A stretch of DNA of 64,000 nt from Cycloclasticus pugetii PS-1. Lineage in GTDB: Bacteria; Pseudomonadota; Gammaproteobacteria; Methylococcales; Cycloclasticaceae. Of the stretch, positions 37,434 through 46,438 are shown piece after piece; position 1 is the stretch's first letter, and the number at the start of each line of letters is the position of its first letter. The notes under the pieces were generated by a model. That model saw only the letters and a program-made list of their open reading frames with translations, did no database searches and was not told the DNA's origin. The stretch lies in contig NZ_ARVU01000001.1 of assembly GCF_000384415.1 (NCBI RefSeq), positions 1,426,001 through 1,490,000 of the forward strand. Reading direction: 5' to 3'. A program made the translations under genes and the position numbers.

Positions 37434-38453
37434 ATGAAAACATATGATATTGCTGTTGTTGGCGCTACAGGCGCCGTTGGTGAAACGATGCTATCTATCC
37501 TTGAGGAAAGAAAGTTCCCTGTTGGAAATATTTACCCTTTAGCAAGCAGTCGCTCTGCTGGTGGCACTGTTCAATTTAATGGCAAAAACGTAAAAATCGG
37601 CAACCTCGCCGACTTTGATTTTAGTCAAGTTCAAATTGGTTTGTTTTCAGCAGGCGGTTCTGTTTCTGCAGAGTATGCGCCTAAAGCTGCCGCTGCCGGT
37701 TGTGTTGTTATAGATAACACATCACATTTCCGCTATGACGAAGACATCCCTCTCGTGGTGCCCGAAGTAAACCCAGAGGCCATCGCGCAACATACCAATA
37801 AAGGCATTATTGCAAACCCAAACTGCTCAACCATTCAAATGTTGGTTGCTTTAAAACCCATCTATGATGCGGTCGGTATTGAGCGTATAAATGTTGCCAC
37901 TTACCAAGCCGTTTCAGGCACTGGAAAAAGCGCCATTGAAGAACTAGCTGGGCAAACAGCAAAATTATTAAATGGCAAAAATGCTGAGGCCAAAGTATAC
38001 CCAAAACAAATAGCCTTTAATGCTTTACCCCAAATTGATGTCTTCCAAGACAACGGCTACACCAAAGAAGAAATGAAAATGGTTTGGGAAACCAACAAAA
38101 TTTTTAACGATGATTCAATCAAAGTTAACCCAACTGCTGTCAGGATACCTGTTTTTTATGGCCACTCTGAGGCATTGCACATAGAAACTAAAGAGAAAAT
38201 CAGCGTCGAAAAAGTCCGTGAGCTAATGTCCTCATTTGACGGAATTACACTTCTTGATGAACGCATTGACGGTGGTTATGCAACAGCAGTTACCGAATCA
38301 GCAGGTCATGATGATGTTTATGTCAGTCGCATCAGAGAAGATATCTCTCATCCTAGAGGGCTTAACCTCTGGGTCGTTGCAGATAATGTTCGTAAAGGCG
38401 CTGCATTAAACAGCGTACAAATTGCCGAAGTACTAGTAAAAAATTATCTTTAG
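37434..38453 (+). CDS. asd: Aspartate-semialdehyde dehydrogenase
   Basis: This 339-residue enzyme makes aspartate semialdehyde for lysine, threonine and methionine. NADP motif VVGATGAVGETML, catalytic cysteine in IANPNCSTIQML and the late RIREDISHPRGLNLWVVADN histidine block are present. It feeds the dap genes at 27801-31319. It precedes fimV by 73 bp, a common gammaproteobacterial pairing. Confidence 0.96.
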   Translation: MKTYDIAVVGATGAVGETMLSILEERKFPVGNIYPLASSRSAGGTVQFNGKNVKIGNLADFDFSQVQIGLFSAGGSVSAEYAPKAAAAGCVVIDNTSHFRYDEDIPLVVPEVNPEAIAQHTNKGIIANPNCSTIQMLVALKPIYDAVGIERINVATYQAVSGTGKSAIEELAGQTAKLLNGKNAEAKVYPKQIAFNALPQIDVFQDNGYTKEEMKMVWETNKIFNDDSIKVNPTAVRIPVFYGHSEALHIETKEKISVEKVRELMSSFDGITLLDERIDGGYATAVTESAGHDDVYVSRIREDISHPRGLNLWVVADNVRKGAALNSVQIAEVLVKNYL

Positions 38454-38526
38454 TCTATAGTTGATATTAATAATATATTTCACTAATTTATGGATAGACG
38501 ACTATCGTTAGTTTAGGAGCAACAAA

Positions 38527-40605
38527 ATGAACAAGCCTACAAAAACTATTGCCGCACTTTGCCTGTTAAATTCTGCAAGTGCCCACGCATTAGGTGTCGG
38601 GGAAATTACAACGTATTCTGCCTTAAATCAGTTGTTAAAAGCGCAGATTCCGCTTGTTGGCTCCAAACAAGAAGACCCCAGCAATATAAAAATAGGCATT
38701 GCTTCAAGAGAGACTTTTGATAAAGCAGGAATTGATAGGCCACACTATCTAACCCAATTAAAGTTCACCCCTGTGCTAGGTAAAAACGGTGAAATTACCG
38801 TTGATGTTCGTTCGACTGCAACCATAAAAGAACCTTTCGTAAACTTTATTCTCGAAGTTGAATGGCCCCAGGGGCGTACATTAAAAGAATTTACTATTCT
38901 TTTAGATCCGCCCATCACAATGTCTGATGTTAGAACCAACCCACTAGAACTACCTCAAACACCCAGCATTACACCAGTAACACCCGTAAACGATGCATCG
39001 GTAACAACATATACACCCCCTACCACTACTGTGCAAACTGCACCTGCCAGTGAATATGGCCCAACAAAAAGTCGCGATACTATCTGGGGTATTGCTAAAA
39101 AACTCATTACTAATAATCGTACTGTCACTCATCAACAAATGATGCTGGCCCTTTATGACAATAACCCAGAAGCCTTCTACAAAGAAAATATCAATGCTTT
39201 AAAAAAAGGAGCGGTGCTTAAACTTCCAAGCACTGAACAGGCAGAAAGCCTCAGCCCTACACAAGCCAGCAATGAATATATTAAACACAATACACTCTGG
39301 TCTTCATCAACTACCGTCTCCAGTACGCCAGCGGCCGTTGCAAAACTAGACCAGAAAGACCAAGCCCTTGCAGCGACATCCGACGTTAAAAAAAAACTTG
39401 AAAATAACCTAGATGAGGCAAAACTAACCTTATTAACACCGAAGCAAGATACTGAAAAAAATATACCTATAGAAGGCAACACCACTGATACCCCAATAGG
39501 TTCAACAAGCTCTACAGAGCAAGCAAACATTGCCATTGAGATGGCTACAACCCTTGAAGAAGAAAACAAAGAGGTTAAATCACGTCTCAATGATTTAGAA
39601 AAACAAGTAGACAAACTACAACGTTTATTAGCTTTAAAAGATGAGCAGCTAGCACAATTACAAGCAGCAAAACCTGTCGTTGCTGAATCAACAGCAACAA
39701 CTGTAAAGCCAGCCCCTATTGACACACCTGTCGAAAAAAATGATAGCAAGGATAATGATAACACCCTTGCCCTTTATGGCGGCGGCGCGCTCCTTGTTCT
39801 ACTTGGGCTATTTTTAGCACGTCGAAAAAAGCAACGTAAGGAAACACAGCCTGAGGACGTATTTTCTGATACACCAGCTGTTGTACCAACTATTGATACA
39901 GACAATACTGATACCTCATCTACTATACTCGAAGAAGAGCCTCTTTTAAGCGAATTCATACCCAGCGAATTCGGCAGCAGTGAACATACCCAAGAAGCGG
40001 ACCCTCTAACAGAGTGTGATGTCTATATTGCTTATGGTCGATTCCAACAAGCAGAAGATCTTATCAAAAGCGCGATAGAATCAGAGCCAGAAAACCTAGC
40101 TCTTAAATTAAAATTGCTTGATGTTTACTTTTCATCCAATAACGCTGAAGCTTTTGAAGAACAGGCCAGTTCATTATCAGACCTAAAAGATTCAGACCCT
40201 GACGCATGGAATAGCATTGTTGATATGGGCATGGACATCTGCCCTGACTCACCACTATTTCTAGCACCAGCAGAAGAAAACATTGAAATTCAAGCAGCAC
40301 CAATTCAAACTGATGACCTTGACCTTGATTTAGAAATACAACAAGACATTGAGCCTGAAGAAGCTAACCACGACGAAGAACCAAAGAGTGAGTTTGAATT
40401 TGATTTTGACCTAATCAAAAATCAAGATACACCACAGGATCTGAGCAACCCTACCAGTGAGAGTATTGAAACCATGTTTTCATTAGCACAAGCTTCTCTC
40501 GAAATGGAAGACACAGAGTCGGCTCGTCAAACATTAGAAGAAATATTGGAGAACGGTAACGATTCCGACAAAGAAAAAGCACAAAAGATGCTCGATAGTT
40601 TGTAA
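38527..40605 (+). CDS. fimV: FimV-like polar/pilus hub protein
   Basis: A 692-residue membrane protein with classic FimV architecture: signal peptide, N-terminal FimV domain (LGVGEITTYSALNQ through LLDPPITMSD), LysM-like segment (TIWGIAKKLI...LKKGAVLKLPS, about 185-238), coiled coil (about 340-385), one membrane helix near residue 418 followed by RRKKQRK, and an acidic cytoplasmic tail with TPR-like repeats and the C-terminal FimV helix pair ending KAQKMLDSL. It is shorter than the 900-residue P. aeruginosa protein. FimV organises polar type IV pili and flagella; pilZ at 8711 is a possible partner. Confidence 0.92.
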   Translation: MNKPTKTIAALCLLNSASAHALGVGEITTYSALNQLLKAQIPLVGSKQEDPSNIKIGIASRETFDKAGIDRPHYLTQLKFTPVLGKNGEITVDVRSTATIKEPFVNFILEVEWPQGRTLKEFTILLDPPITMSDVRTNPLELPQTPSITPVTPVNDASVTTYTPPTTTVQTAPASEYGPTKSRDTIWGIAKKLITNNRTVTHQQMMLALYDNNPEAFYKENINALKKGAVLKLPSTEQAESLSPTQASNEYIKHNTLWSSSTTVSSTPAAVAKLDQKDQALAATSDVKKKLENNLDEAKLTLLTPKQDTEKNIPIEGNTTDTPIGSTSSTEQANIAIEMATTLEEENKEVKSRLNDLEKQVDKLQRLLALKDEQLAQLQAAKPVVAESTATTVKPAPIDTPVEKNDSKDNDNTLALYGGGALLVLLGLFLARRKKQRKETQPEDVFSDTPAVVPTIDTDNTDTSSTILEEEPLLSEFIPSEFGSSEHTQEADPLTECDVYIAYGRFQQAEDLIKSAIESEPENLALKLKLLDVYFSSNNAEAFEEQASSLSDLKDSDPDAWNSIVDMGMDICPDSPLFLAPAEENIEIQAAPIQTDDLDLDLEIQQDIEPEEANHDEEPKSEFEFDFDLIKNQDTPQDLSNPTSESIETMFSLAQASLEMEDTESARQTLEEILENGNDSDKEKAQKMLDSL

Positions 40606-40629
40606 AAAACCACCTTTAATGCGATCGTA

Positions 40630-40659
40630 AGCATAAAAGCTGCACCTCCCTTTTATGCT
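40630..40659 (+). terminator. 10-bp stem-loop downstream of fimV
   Basis: AGCATAAAAG and CTTTTATGCT pair perfectly around a 10-base loop, 24 bp after the fimV stop. There is no T run after it. It is the best candidate for ending fimV transcription in the 270-base gap before soxY; no further gene is seen in that gap. Confidence 0.5.
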
Positions 40660-40875
40660 ATAAAATGCTCAATACGAACGTACGTAGACAAACAAAACCG
40701 ACCCTTTAATAAAGGCACCTTGCTCATTTGCAAAGAGTCTGCTGCTTGATTGTCATAAAGAACCCTACTTGAAAATACGTTTAATAATGACTAAGACTAG
40801 CGACTGCGCAAACGAAGGCTCCATTACAGACGGTTTTCCTTTATAGGTTTTAATCATAAGGCAACTATAAAAGAG

Positions 40876-41334
40876 ATGATTATTTCACGTAGAAAATTTC
40901 TAAAATTATTAGCGGTGGGTGCCAGCACTTGTTTAACCTTGATATCTCCCCTCACTAGTTGGGCGGCATGGGCTAACGATGCCTTTAATGCCGACACTCT
41001 TAATAAGGCATACCAACATTTATTTGGCTCATCGACCCTCATTAACAGTAACGAGGTAAAGCTAAAGGCGCCTAAAACAGCAGAAAATAGCGATGCTGTT
41101 CCTATTTCGATCAAAACCAAGCTAAAAGGTGTCGACTCAATTAGTATTTTTGTACAAGACAACCCTCAACCTTTAACGGCAACCTTTCAAATCCCACCAG
41201 ATACATTAGCATCTGTGTCGACCCGAATTCGTTTAGTTAAAACTAGCACCGTCATCGCTGTTATCAAAGCAGGAGACAAGTTATATAGTAGAAGCCAAAA
41301 AGTAAAAGTCTCATCAAGTGGGTGTACTCGTTAG
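40876..41334 (+). CDS. soxY: SoxY-like thiosulfate-oxidation carrier protein
   Basis: This 152-residue protein begins with a Tat-type signal (SRRKFLKLLAVGASTCLTL) and matches SoxY: AWANDAFNADTLNKAYQHLFG, VPISIKTKLKGVDSISIFV and the Ig-like core. SoxY carries sulfur intermediates on a C-terminal cysteine swinging arm, usually GGCGG. Here the tail reads SSSGCTR, so the cysteine (C150) is kept but flanking glycines are mostly replaced. It pairs with soxZ 45 bp downstream; no soxX, A, B or CD gene is visible. Function as a sulfane carrier is likely, full Sox activity uncertain. Confidence 0.85.
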   Translation: MIISRRKFLKLLAVGASTCLTLISPLTSWAAWANDAFNADTLNKAYQHLFGSSTLINSNEVKLKAPKTAENSDAVPISIKTKLKGVDSISIFVQDNPQPLTATFQIPPDTLASVSTRIRLVKTSTVIAVIKAGDKLYSRSQKVKVSSSGCTR

Positions 41335-41379
41335 CAACTTAATAATTCGTTATTAATCTCATCTTATTTGGAGATATAA

Positions 41380-41682
41380 ATGAAAGTGAGAGCAAAAATA
41401 ATAAATAACATCACTCATGTTAGGGTATTAGCTATACACCCCATGGAAACAGGTGAACGTATTGATAAAGACTCAGGCGAAAGGATATCCGCGAAATATA
41501 TTCAAAAACTTAGCTGCGAACACAACGGTAAAGAAGTTTTTCTAGCACAATTTGGCACATCAATATCTCAAAACCCTTATCTGGCTTTCTCATTTAAAGA
41601 GGGTAAAAAAGGCGATATTTTATCGTTACGGTGGAATGATAATACCGGCGATGTAAAAAAGACTGACACAACCATTAAATAG
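41380..41682 (+). CDS. soxZ: SoxZ-like sulfur carrier partner
   Basis: A 100-residue Ig-like protein with VRVLAIHPMETGERIDKDSG, SAKYIQKLSCEHNGKEVFLAQFG and the NPYLAFSFKEGKKGDILSLRW strand typical of SoxZ. It forms the SoxYZ heterodimer in the periplasm, exported with SoxY since it has no signal of its own. A TTGGAGATATAA ribosome-binding site precedes the start. It converges on fliT with a 14-bp gap. Confidence 0.9.
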   Translation: MKVRAKIINNITHVRVLAIHPMETGERIDKDSGERISAKYIQKLSCEHNGKEVFLAQFGTSISQNPYLAFSFKEGKKGDILSLRWNDNTGDVKKTDTTIK

Positions 41683-41696
41683 CTTATTTCTAACTA

Positions 41697-42005
41697 TTAA
41701 CCTGTTGTTAAATAGGCATTAATAGCTTTATGTGCATGCCCTGCTTGCGACATTTCCATACGAAGGCTATCACGCTGACTCAATAAAAATTGAGTTAGGA
41801 TTTTATTTTTATCTAGCACCAATTGAATACTTTCTGCCAATACTACAGCTTCGATATCTGGCGGTGTTTCAAACAAATGCTGTATGTCTGTATCACGTGC
41901 TTTTTCAAGCTTTACCACTGCATCCCATTCACCCTCTTGAGCTAGCTGAATGAGTTTTTCAGTATCCGCAAGAATAGAGTCAAGGCGTTGTAAATCACTT
42001 AGCAT
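41697..42005 (-). CDS. fliT: FliT-like flagellar chaperone
   Basis: This 102-residue helical protein follows fliS by 5 bp, the usual fliD-fliS-fliT order. Its sequence (LSDLQRLDSILADTEKLIQL, EGEWDAVVKLEKARD) has the small helical-bundle pattern of FliT, a FliD export chaperone. FliT sequences diverge strongly, so the call rests on position, size and the GEWD stretch. Confidence 0.75.
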   Translation of the reverse strand: MLSDLQRLDSILADTEKLIQLAQEGEWDAVVKLEKARDTDIQHLFETPPDIEAVVLAESIQLVLDKNKILTQFLLSQRDSLRMEMSQAGHAHKAINAYLTTG

Positions 42006-42010
42006 AAAAA

Positions 42011-42406
42011 TTAACGTTGCGCGGCATCAGGGCTTATTGCATCCCACCCCATTTTGATCTGACTCAAAAGCTTACCCGCTTCATCAAGCAAGGCAGCATC
42101 ATTCTTAATATTCGCCTGTAATAAAACGTGATTAATATATTCATAAAGTGCATCTAAATTCTTTGATATTTCACCACCTTGTTTGAAATCTAAACTCGCT
42201 CTAAGTCCTTCAATAATTGAAATAGCACTTCCAATTTGCTCACCTTTCTTAGCAACGTGCTGTTGCTTTAAAGCGCTTTTTGCAGACAATATTCGCGATA
42301 AGGCCCCATCCAATAGCATTTGGATTAACTTATGTGGTGATGCGTCCATTACACCACCATGTACGGATGTTTGTTGATACTGTTTTAATGCAGTTGCGCC
42401 ATTCAT
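42011..42406 (-). CDS. fliS: Flagellin export chaperone FliS
   Basis: With ATG at 42406 the product has 131 residues; GGAG stands the right distance upstream. A TTG four codons earlier lies inside that ribosome-binding site and is not credible. ALKQYQQTSVHGGVMDASPHKLIQMLLDGAL is the FliS N-terminal pattern, with EGLRASLDFKQGGEISKNLDALYEYI following. FliS binds the flagellin C-terminus before secretion. Confidence 0.95.
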   Translation of the reverse strand: MNGATALKQYQQTSVHGGVMDASPHKLIQMLLDGALSRILSAKSALKQQHVAKKGEQIGSAISIIEGLRASLDFKQGGEISKNLDALYEYINHVLLQANIKNDAALLDEAGKLLSQIKMGWDAISPDAAQR

Positions 42407-42431
42407 AGGATTCTCCAATTATAAATGTACT

Positions 42432-43814
42432 TTAATTATTACTATTTGAATTATAAGCACCTGGTAAATTAGCCAGCTGCTGTGTTAAAAAATTACTCTG
42501 ATTTTGTAAAGAACTTACCAGTATATCCATGGCGGTAAATTGACTTAATAGCCTACTTTCTAAGGACACTAACCGTCTATCTAGTGCTTCTCGCTGATCG
42601 GCAATATCATCCACGCTGACTTGTATACCGGCTGTTCTAGAATCAATGATTCCATTTGAGCCAATATAACCCTCAATAGCCATATCTAACGTATTGGCGA
42701 TGCCATTACTCGCAGCAAATAATTGTCCAACTTGATCAAAATTACTGTCCAAAGCAGCGTTTAACGTCTCGCTATTTAAGGATAGCTTACCCTCTTCATC
42801 TGTTGTAATACCTAGCTCTGCTAACGTGCTAAAAGGACCTGTAAGCCCAGTCACAGAAGAGGAAATTTCTTGTCTTATTAATGTACTAATACCGCGCAAA
42901 GTAGAGTCGCCCAATAGCAATCCTGCTGATTCTGTCGCCGCATCGTATGAACCCAGTGTATTAAAGGTATCAACTAAGCCGTTATAGTTGGCAATAAAGG
43001 TATCAATCTTAAACGTAATCGCCTCACGGTCTTGCGCAACCGTTAACTGCTCACCTGCACCAACTGAAACAGCATTAATCGTAATACCATCCAGCACATC
43101 CGAAAATGTATTGTTATTACTGCTGATTAATTGACCATCCACTTTTATTTGGCCATCTTGAGCTGCGCTTGGTGTATTTAATTGTGTATTGACTAAACGT
43201 GACAAACCAAATTCATCTGAATTTTCGCCATCACTATCGACTGCTGTTATTGTTATTGCATTATCTAAACCACTAGATGTTGCTGTAAAAACTAATTGTT
43301 GCCCCGAATCGACATTAATAATAGAAGCTGAAACACCTGTATTATCATTGGCAGCATTAATCGCATCTCTAATATCCGTTAGGGTATCTGTTGCATCAAT
43401 CGTTAAAGAAAAAGAATCAGCACCCTGGGTAAATGTTAGGGTGCCGTCTCCTATTGTATCCGTATCAGCAAAACCACTGGTTGTTATCAACTTGTGCGCT
43501 TGTGCTAACTGAACAACTTCAATGCCATATTGCGAGACATCCGCTGTTTCATCAGCCGTCGCAGTAAAAACCTCATCATTACTGGATAAAGCAGACCTGA
43601 GTTGAAAATCCGCTGTATCTTGCAAGTCTCGAACAGCCCCTTGAAAAATAGATAAAGCACTTTTCAAAGAACCAAACGCTGAAATATCACCTAAATATTC
43701 AGCTTCATTAAAGTCAAGCCTGTTTGATTTATCGACACCCTCTGCTTCAACCAACTGAGTGATCAATGTATTAACATCTATTCCAGACCCGATACCTGCT
43801 GATGAAATTGACAT
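42432..43814 (-). CDS. fliD: Flagellar filament cap protein FliD
   Basis: A 460-residue hook-associated protein 2. It opens ISSAGIGSGIDVNTLITQLVEAE, holds a flagellin-IN-like segment (DSFSLTIDATDTLTDIRDAI), and ends with a coiled-coil D0 helix (LVSLESRLLSQFTAMDILVSSL). FliD caps the growing filament. It lies between flaG and fliS. Confidence 0.95.
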   Translation of the reverse strand: MSISSAGIGSGIDVNTLITQLVEAEGVDKSNRLDFNEAEYLGDISAFGSLKSALSIFQGAVRDLQDTADFQLRSALSSNDEVFTATADETADVSQYGIEVVQLAQAHKLITTSGFADTDTIGDGTLTFTQGADSFSLTIDATDTLTDIRDAINAANDNTGVSASIINVDSGQQLVFTATSSGLDNAITITAVDSDGENSDEFGLSRLVNTQLNTPSAAQDGQIKVDGQLISSNNNTFSDVLDGITINAVSVGAGEQLTVAQDREAITFKIDTFIANYNGLVDTFNTLGSYDAATESAGLLLGDSTLRGISTLIRQEISSSVTGLTGPFSTLAELGITTDEEGKLSLNSETLNAALDSNFDQVGQLFAASNGIANTLDMAIEGYIGSNGIIDSRTAGIQVSVDDIADQREALDRRLVSLESRLLSQFTAMDILVSSLQNQSNFLTQQLANLPGAYNSNSNN

Positions 43815-43867
43815 AATGGTTTCCTTATTTACATAATACTGAAATAACTATGCAAAAAGCTTGCCTC

Positions 43868-44275
43868 CTACGCACTTTCGTTTACCAACAAACCACGAGC
43901 CGCATCTTCTGATTGCGCCTTGTTTTCAGCCAAATACGCTGCCATTGCTAACACATCTTCAGACGGAAAAGTCCGGATAACATCACCCGACTCCTTATCT
44001 GTTACCGTTATAACGGAACGACCAGTATCATCATGCACACTAAATTGTATAGATCGTTGAACGTTTTGAACAAAGCTATTCAAATCACTCACCGTTTCTT
44101 CAATTTTTTGTGCAGCTGATGACTGGCTACCGCTTACCTCTTCCGGCAAAGCTTGACCACCCATTGACTGATTACTTACCTTCTGTGCAATAACACTATC
44201 AGTTGATACGGTAACATTAGACGCCTTAGACGTTACCGCCTTTGGTGCCGAACTAACTAAATTTAATGTTTCCAT
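43868..44275 (-). CDS. flaG: FlaG family protein
   Basis: This 135-residue protein has a variable N-terminus and a conserved C-terminal FlaG domain (LNSFVQNVQRSIQFSVHDDTGRSVITVTDKESGDVIRTFPSEDVLAMA). FlaG affects filament length in several bacteria. It sits between fliC and fliD, and AGGAGGTAGTT precedes its start. Confidence 0.93.
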   Translation of the reverse strand: METLNLVSSAPKAVTSKASNVTVSTDSVIAQKVSNQSMGGQALPEEVSGSQSSAAQKIEETVSDLNSFVQNVQRSIQFSVHDDTGRSVITVTDKESGDVIRTFPSEDVLAMAAYLAENKAQSEDAARGLLVNESA

Positions 44276-44295
44276 AACTACCTCCTGTTTAGATT

Positions 44296-44327
44296 AATAC
44301 TGGCTCTATTTTCATAAAGCCAGTATT
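44296..44327 (-). terminator. Terminator between fliC and flaG
   Basis: AATACTGGCT pairs with AGCCAGTATT around a 12-base loop just after the fliC stop, with TAATCT following leftward. It should end most fliC transcripts, with limited readthrough to flaG-fliD. Confidence 0.65.
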
Positions 44328-44340
44328 TACCCTTAACGCC

Positions 44341-46197
44341 CTATTGCAACAAGGCTAATACGTTTTGTGGTAACGAGTTAGCTTGAGACAAAATTGACAC
44401 ACCTGCTTGCTGCAGAATTTGCGCTCTAGTCAACGCTGCAGTCTCTGCTGCAAAATCAGCATCTTGAATACGTGAGCGCGCTGCACTTAAGTTTTCTGAG
44501 GTAGTTGCTAGGTTAGCAATAGTAGATTCAAAACGGTTTTGAATCGCACCAAACGTACTACGCAAAGAACTCACAGCCGTTAATGCAGAATCAACCTGAC
44601 GAATGGTCGTTTCTGAATTAGCCACAGTATCCACAGCAGCTGTCGATAAACTTCCAGATACATCTGTTGATGAAGCTAGACCCAATGTTGTCAGACCAGT
44701 AGTTCCCGTCACTGTGATGCTTTCGTTAGAAACAACGTTCAAGGTACCATCAGTATTAAGCGCCGCAGAACCCTCACCATTTAACGCTGTATTAATAGCG
44801 TCTACCAGGCTTTGTGCTGTGGTATATGTACTATCAGCAACTGTAAAAGCTGTCTGAGTACCTATTTGTATACTAAAATCACCTGCTACTGTCACTGATG
44901 TGCCAGCTACCCCAGCTACATCACCGTCTGTGATTGCAGTTACCGTCTCTGAACCCGCCAATGCAAAGTTACCAGTAGAAGCATCCTCATCGGTAAAAGT
45001 AATATTAGTACCATCACTTTCTGCCGTAAAACCTGCGCTAGCATAACCTGTTGATCCAGTTATGGCTGCCAACAAATCAGCCGCATCCGTTATGTTTGTA
45101 TCCAGTGTTACTGTGAACAAGCTTCCACCTGGTGCCGTAACAGTAAAGTTACTATTTGCTGATGTGTCAGCATCTGAACCAGTTACATCTTGCACAATTG
45201 CAATGTTGCCCGGTGTTGCAAATGAAGCGCTAACAGTACGTCCGACTGTTGCTGCTGTACCTTCATTTACATCTGACAATGTAACGGTATCAGTATTATC
45301 CGACTCTGTCGTTAATCCAGATAGGGCAGATGTAGTTAACGAATCTGCTTTTGCTGCAGCAAACGCTGCGGCAAAGGAGTCTGCATTTGTTGCAACCGAA
45401 TCAGCTGCAAAATCAGTAGCAATTGTTACATTATTAGCATCAACAACAGTATAAACATCAGCGTTACCAGAGCCTGCATCTTGGAATGTAAAAACTACGC
45501 CTTCGACAGTGATCGTATCATTTGCCGCCGCAGGAGCATTTGCAAATGTGATTGTATCTGAACCCGCAGTGGCCGGTACCGTAGAGTAATCGGCAACAAG
45601 ACCAGCAGCAGCCGTTGTAAAGGTTGCGGCAGTACCATCAATTAGATCAGTTAGATTAGTCGATGATGTTGCTGTTGCTACCGCTCCAATAGAGTCCAGA
45701 CGTGTACTTGTTGATAAGTCTAAGCTGATCGTTTCGCCTACATTTGCACCCACTTGAAACTGGGCGCTACCAAACGTGCCATCAAGAATTTTTTGACCGT
45801 TAAATGATGTTTGTCCTGCGACTCTATCAATCTCAGCTAAACGTTGTTGCACCTCTAAGTTTAACGCCGCTCTATCTGATGATGAGTTTGTTGAGTTAGC
45901 AGACTGAATCGCTAGCTCACGAATACGTTGCAAGTTGTTACCAATCTCACCCAATGCGCCTTCAGCTGTTTGAGAAAGAGAGATAGCATCGTTTGCATTT
46001 CGAGACGCTTGGTTTAAACCACGAATTTGTGTGGTAAAGCGCTCTGAAATGGCAAGGCCGGCCGCATCATCTTTAGCACTGTTAATACGTAAACCGGAAG
46101 AAAGTCTTTGTAACGACGTGTTTAACGAACTTTGTGATGTATCTAAGTTACGTTGTGCCGTCAAAGACGCAATATTACTGTTAATAAATTGAGGCAT
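44341..46197 (-). CDS. fliC: Flagellin FliC with large central domain
   Basis: A 618-residue filament protein. Conserved D0/D1 blocks flank it: [20 protein letters not shown] and [16 protein letters not shown] at the N-terminus, and [15 protein letters not shown]-like helices through [18 protein letters not shown] at the C-terminus. The central region (about 170-530) is Ala/Thr/Ser/Asp-rich, almost free of lysine, and contains at least one flagellin-IN-like segment ([20 protein letters not shown]). It has no cysteine. A canonical FliA promoter lies upstream and a terminator follows, so it is probably transcribed alone. Confidence 0.96.
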   Translation of the reverse strand: MPQFINSNIASLTAQRNLDTSQSSLNTSLQRLSSGLRINSAKDDAAGLAISERFTTQIRGLNQASRNANDAISLSQTAEGALGEIGNNLQRIRELAIQSANSTNSSSDRAALNLEVQQRLAEIDRVAGQTSFNGQKILDGTFGSAQFQVGANVGETISLDLSTSTRLDSIGAVATATSSTNLTDLIDGTAATFTTAAAGLVADYSTVPATAGSDTITFANAPAAANDTITVEGVVFTFQDAGSGNADVYTVVDANNVTIATDFAADSVATNADSFAAAFAAAKADSLTTSALSGLTTESDNTDTVTLSDVNEGTAATVGRTVSASFATPGNIAIVQDVTGSDADTSANSNFTVTAPGGSLFTVTLDTNITDAADLLAAITGSTGYASAGFTAESDGTNITFTDEDASTGNFALAGSETVTAITDGDVAGVAGTSVTVAGDFSIQIGTQTAFTVADSTYTTAQSLVDAINTALNGEGSAALNTDGTLNVVSNESITVTGTTGLTTLGLASSTDVSGSLSTAAVDTVANSETTIRQVDSALTAVSSLRSTFGAIQNRFESTIANLATTSENLSAARSRIQDADFAAETAALTRAQILQQAGVSILSQANSLPQNVLALLQ

Positions 46198-46291
46198 TTT
46201 ATTGCTCCTATGTAAGCTTAATGCTTACTTTTTCTAAAACATGACGGATATATCTTTGAGTATGACTAGATATTCACCGCCTCCGCTTAAG

Positions 46292-46318
46292 GTATCGGCG
46301 CTATAAAAATATTCTTTA
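46292..46318 (-). promoter_or_regulatory. Sigma-28 (FliA) promoter of fliC
   Basis: Leftward sequence reads TAAA, 15 bases, GCCGATAC, matching the FliA consensus TAAA-N15-GCCGATAA with one mismatch. It lies about 95 bp before the fliC start. Confidence 0.9.
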
Positions 46319-46376
46319 GGATTTATTTTAAGTTTTTTGTAGGTTACAACTAAGTGGCATCACCAAGCCCCAAACA

Positions 46377-46422
46377 TCGACTCTATGAGTCAAAAATATT
46401 GACACCACATTTATAGAGTCGA
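46377..46422 (-). terminator. Inverted repeat after flgL
   Basis: TCGACTCTAT and ATAGAGTCGA are perfect 10-base arms separated by 26 bases, just after the flgL stop and before the fliC promoter. It may end the flgKL transcript, but there is no T tract and the loop is long. Confidence 0.4.
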
Positions 46423-46438
46423 CCTAGAGTTTATTTAA

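Noticed and set aside
39177-39764. 195-codon open frame antisense to fimV
   Set aside because: Serine- and phenylalanine-rich low-complexity translation opposite the Lys/Glu/Thr-rich part of FimV, with no ribosome-binding site or family likeness.
45062-45454. 130-codon open frame antisense to fliC
   Set aside because: Falls fully within the flagellin variable domain and has the Val/Ala/Ser bias expected from its complementary codons.
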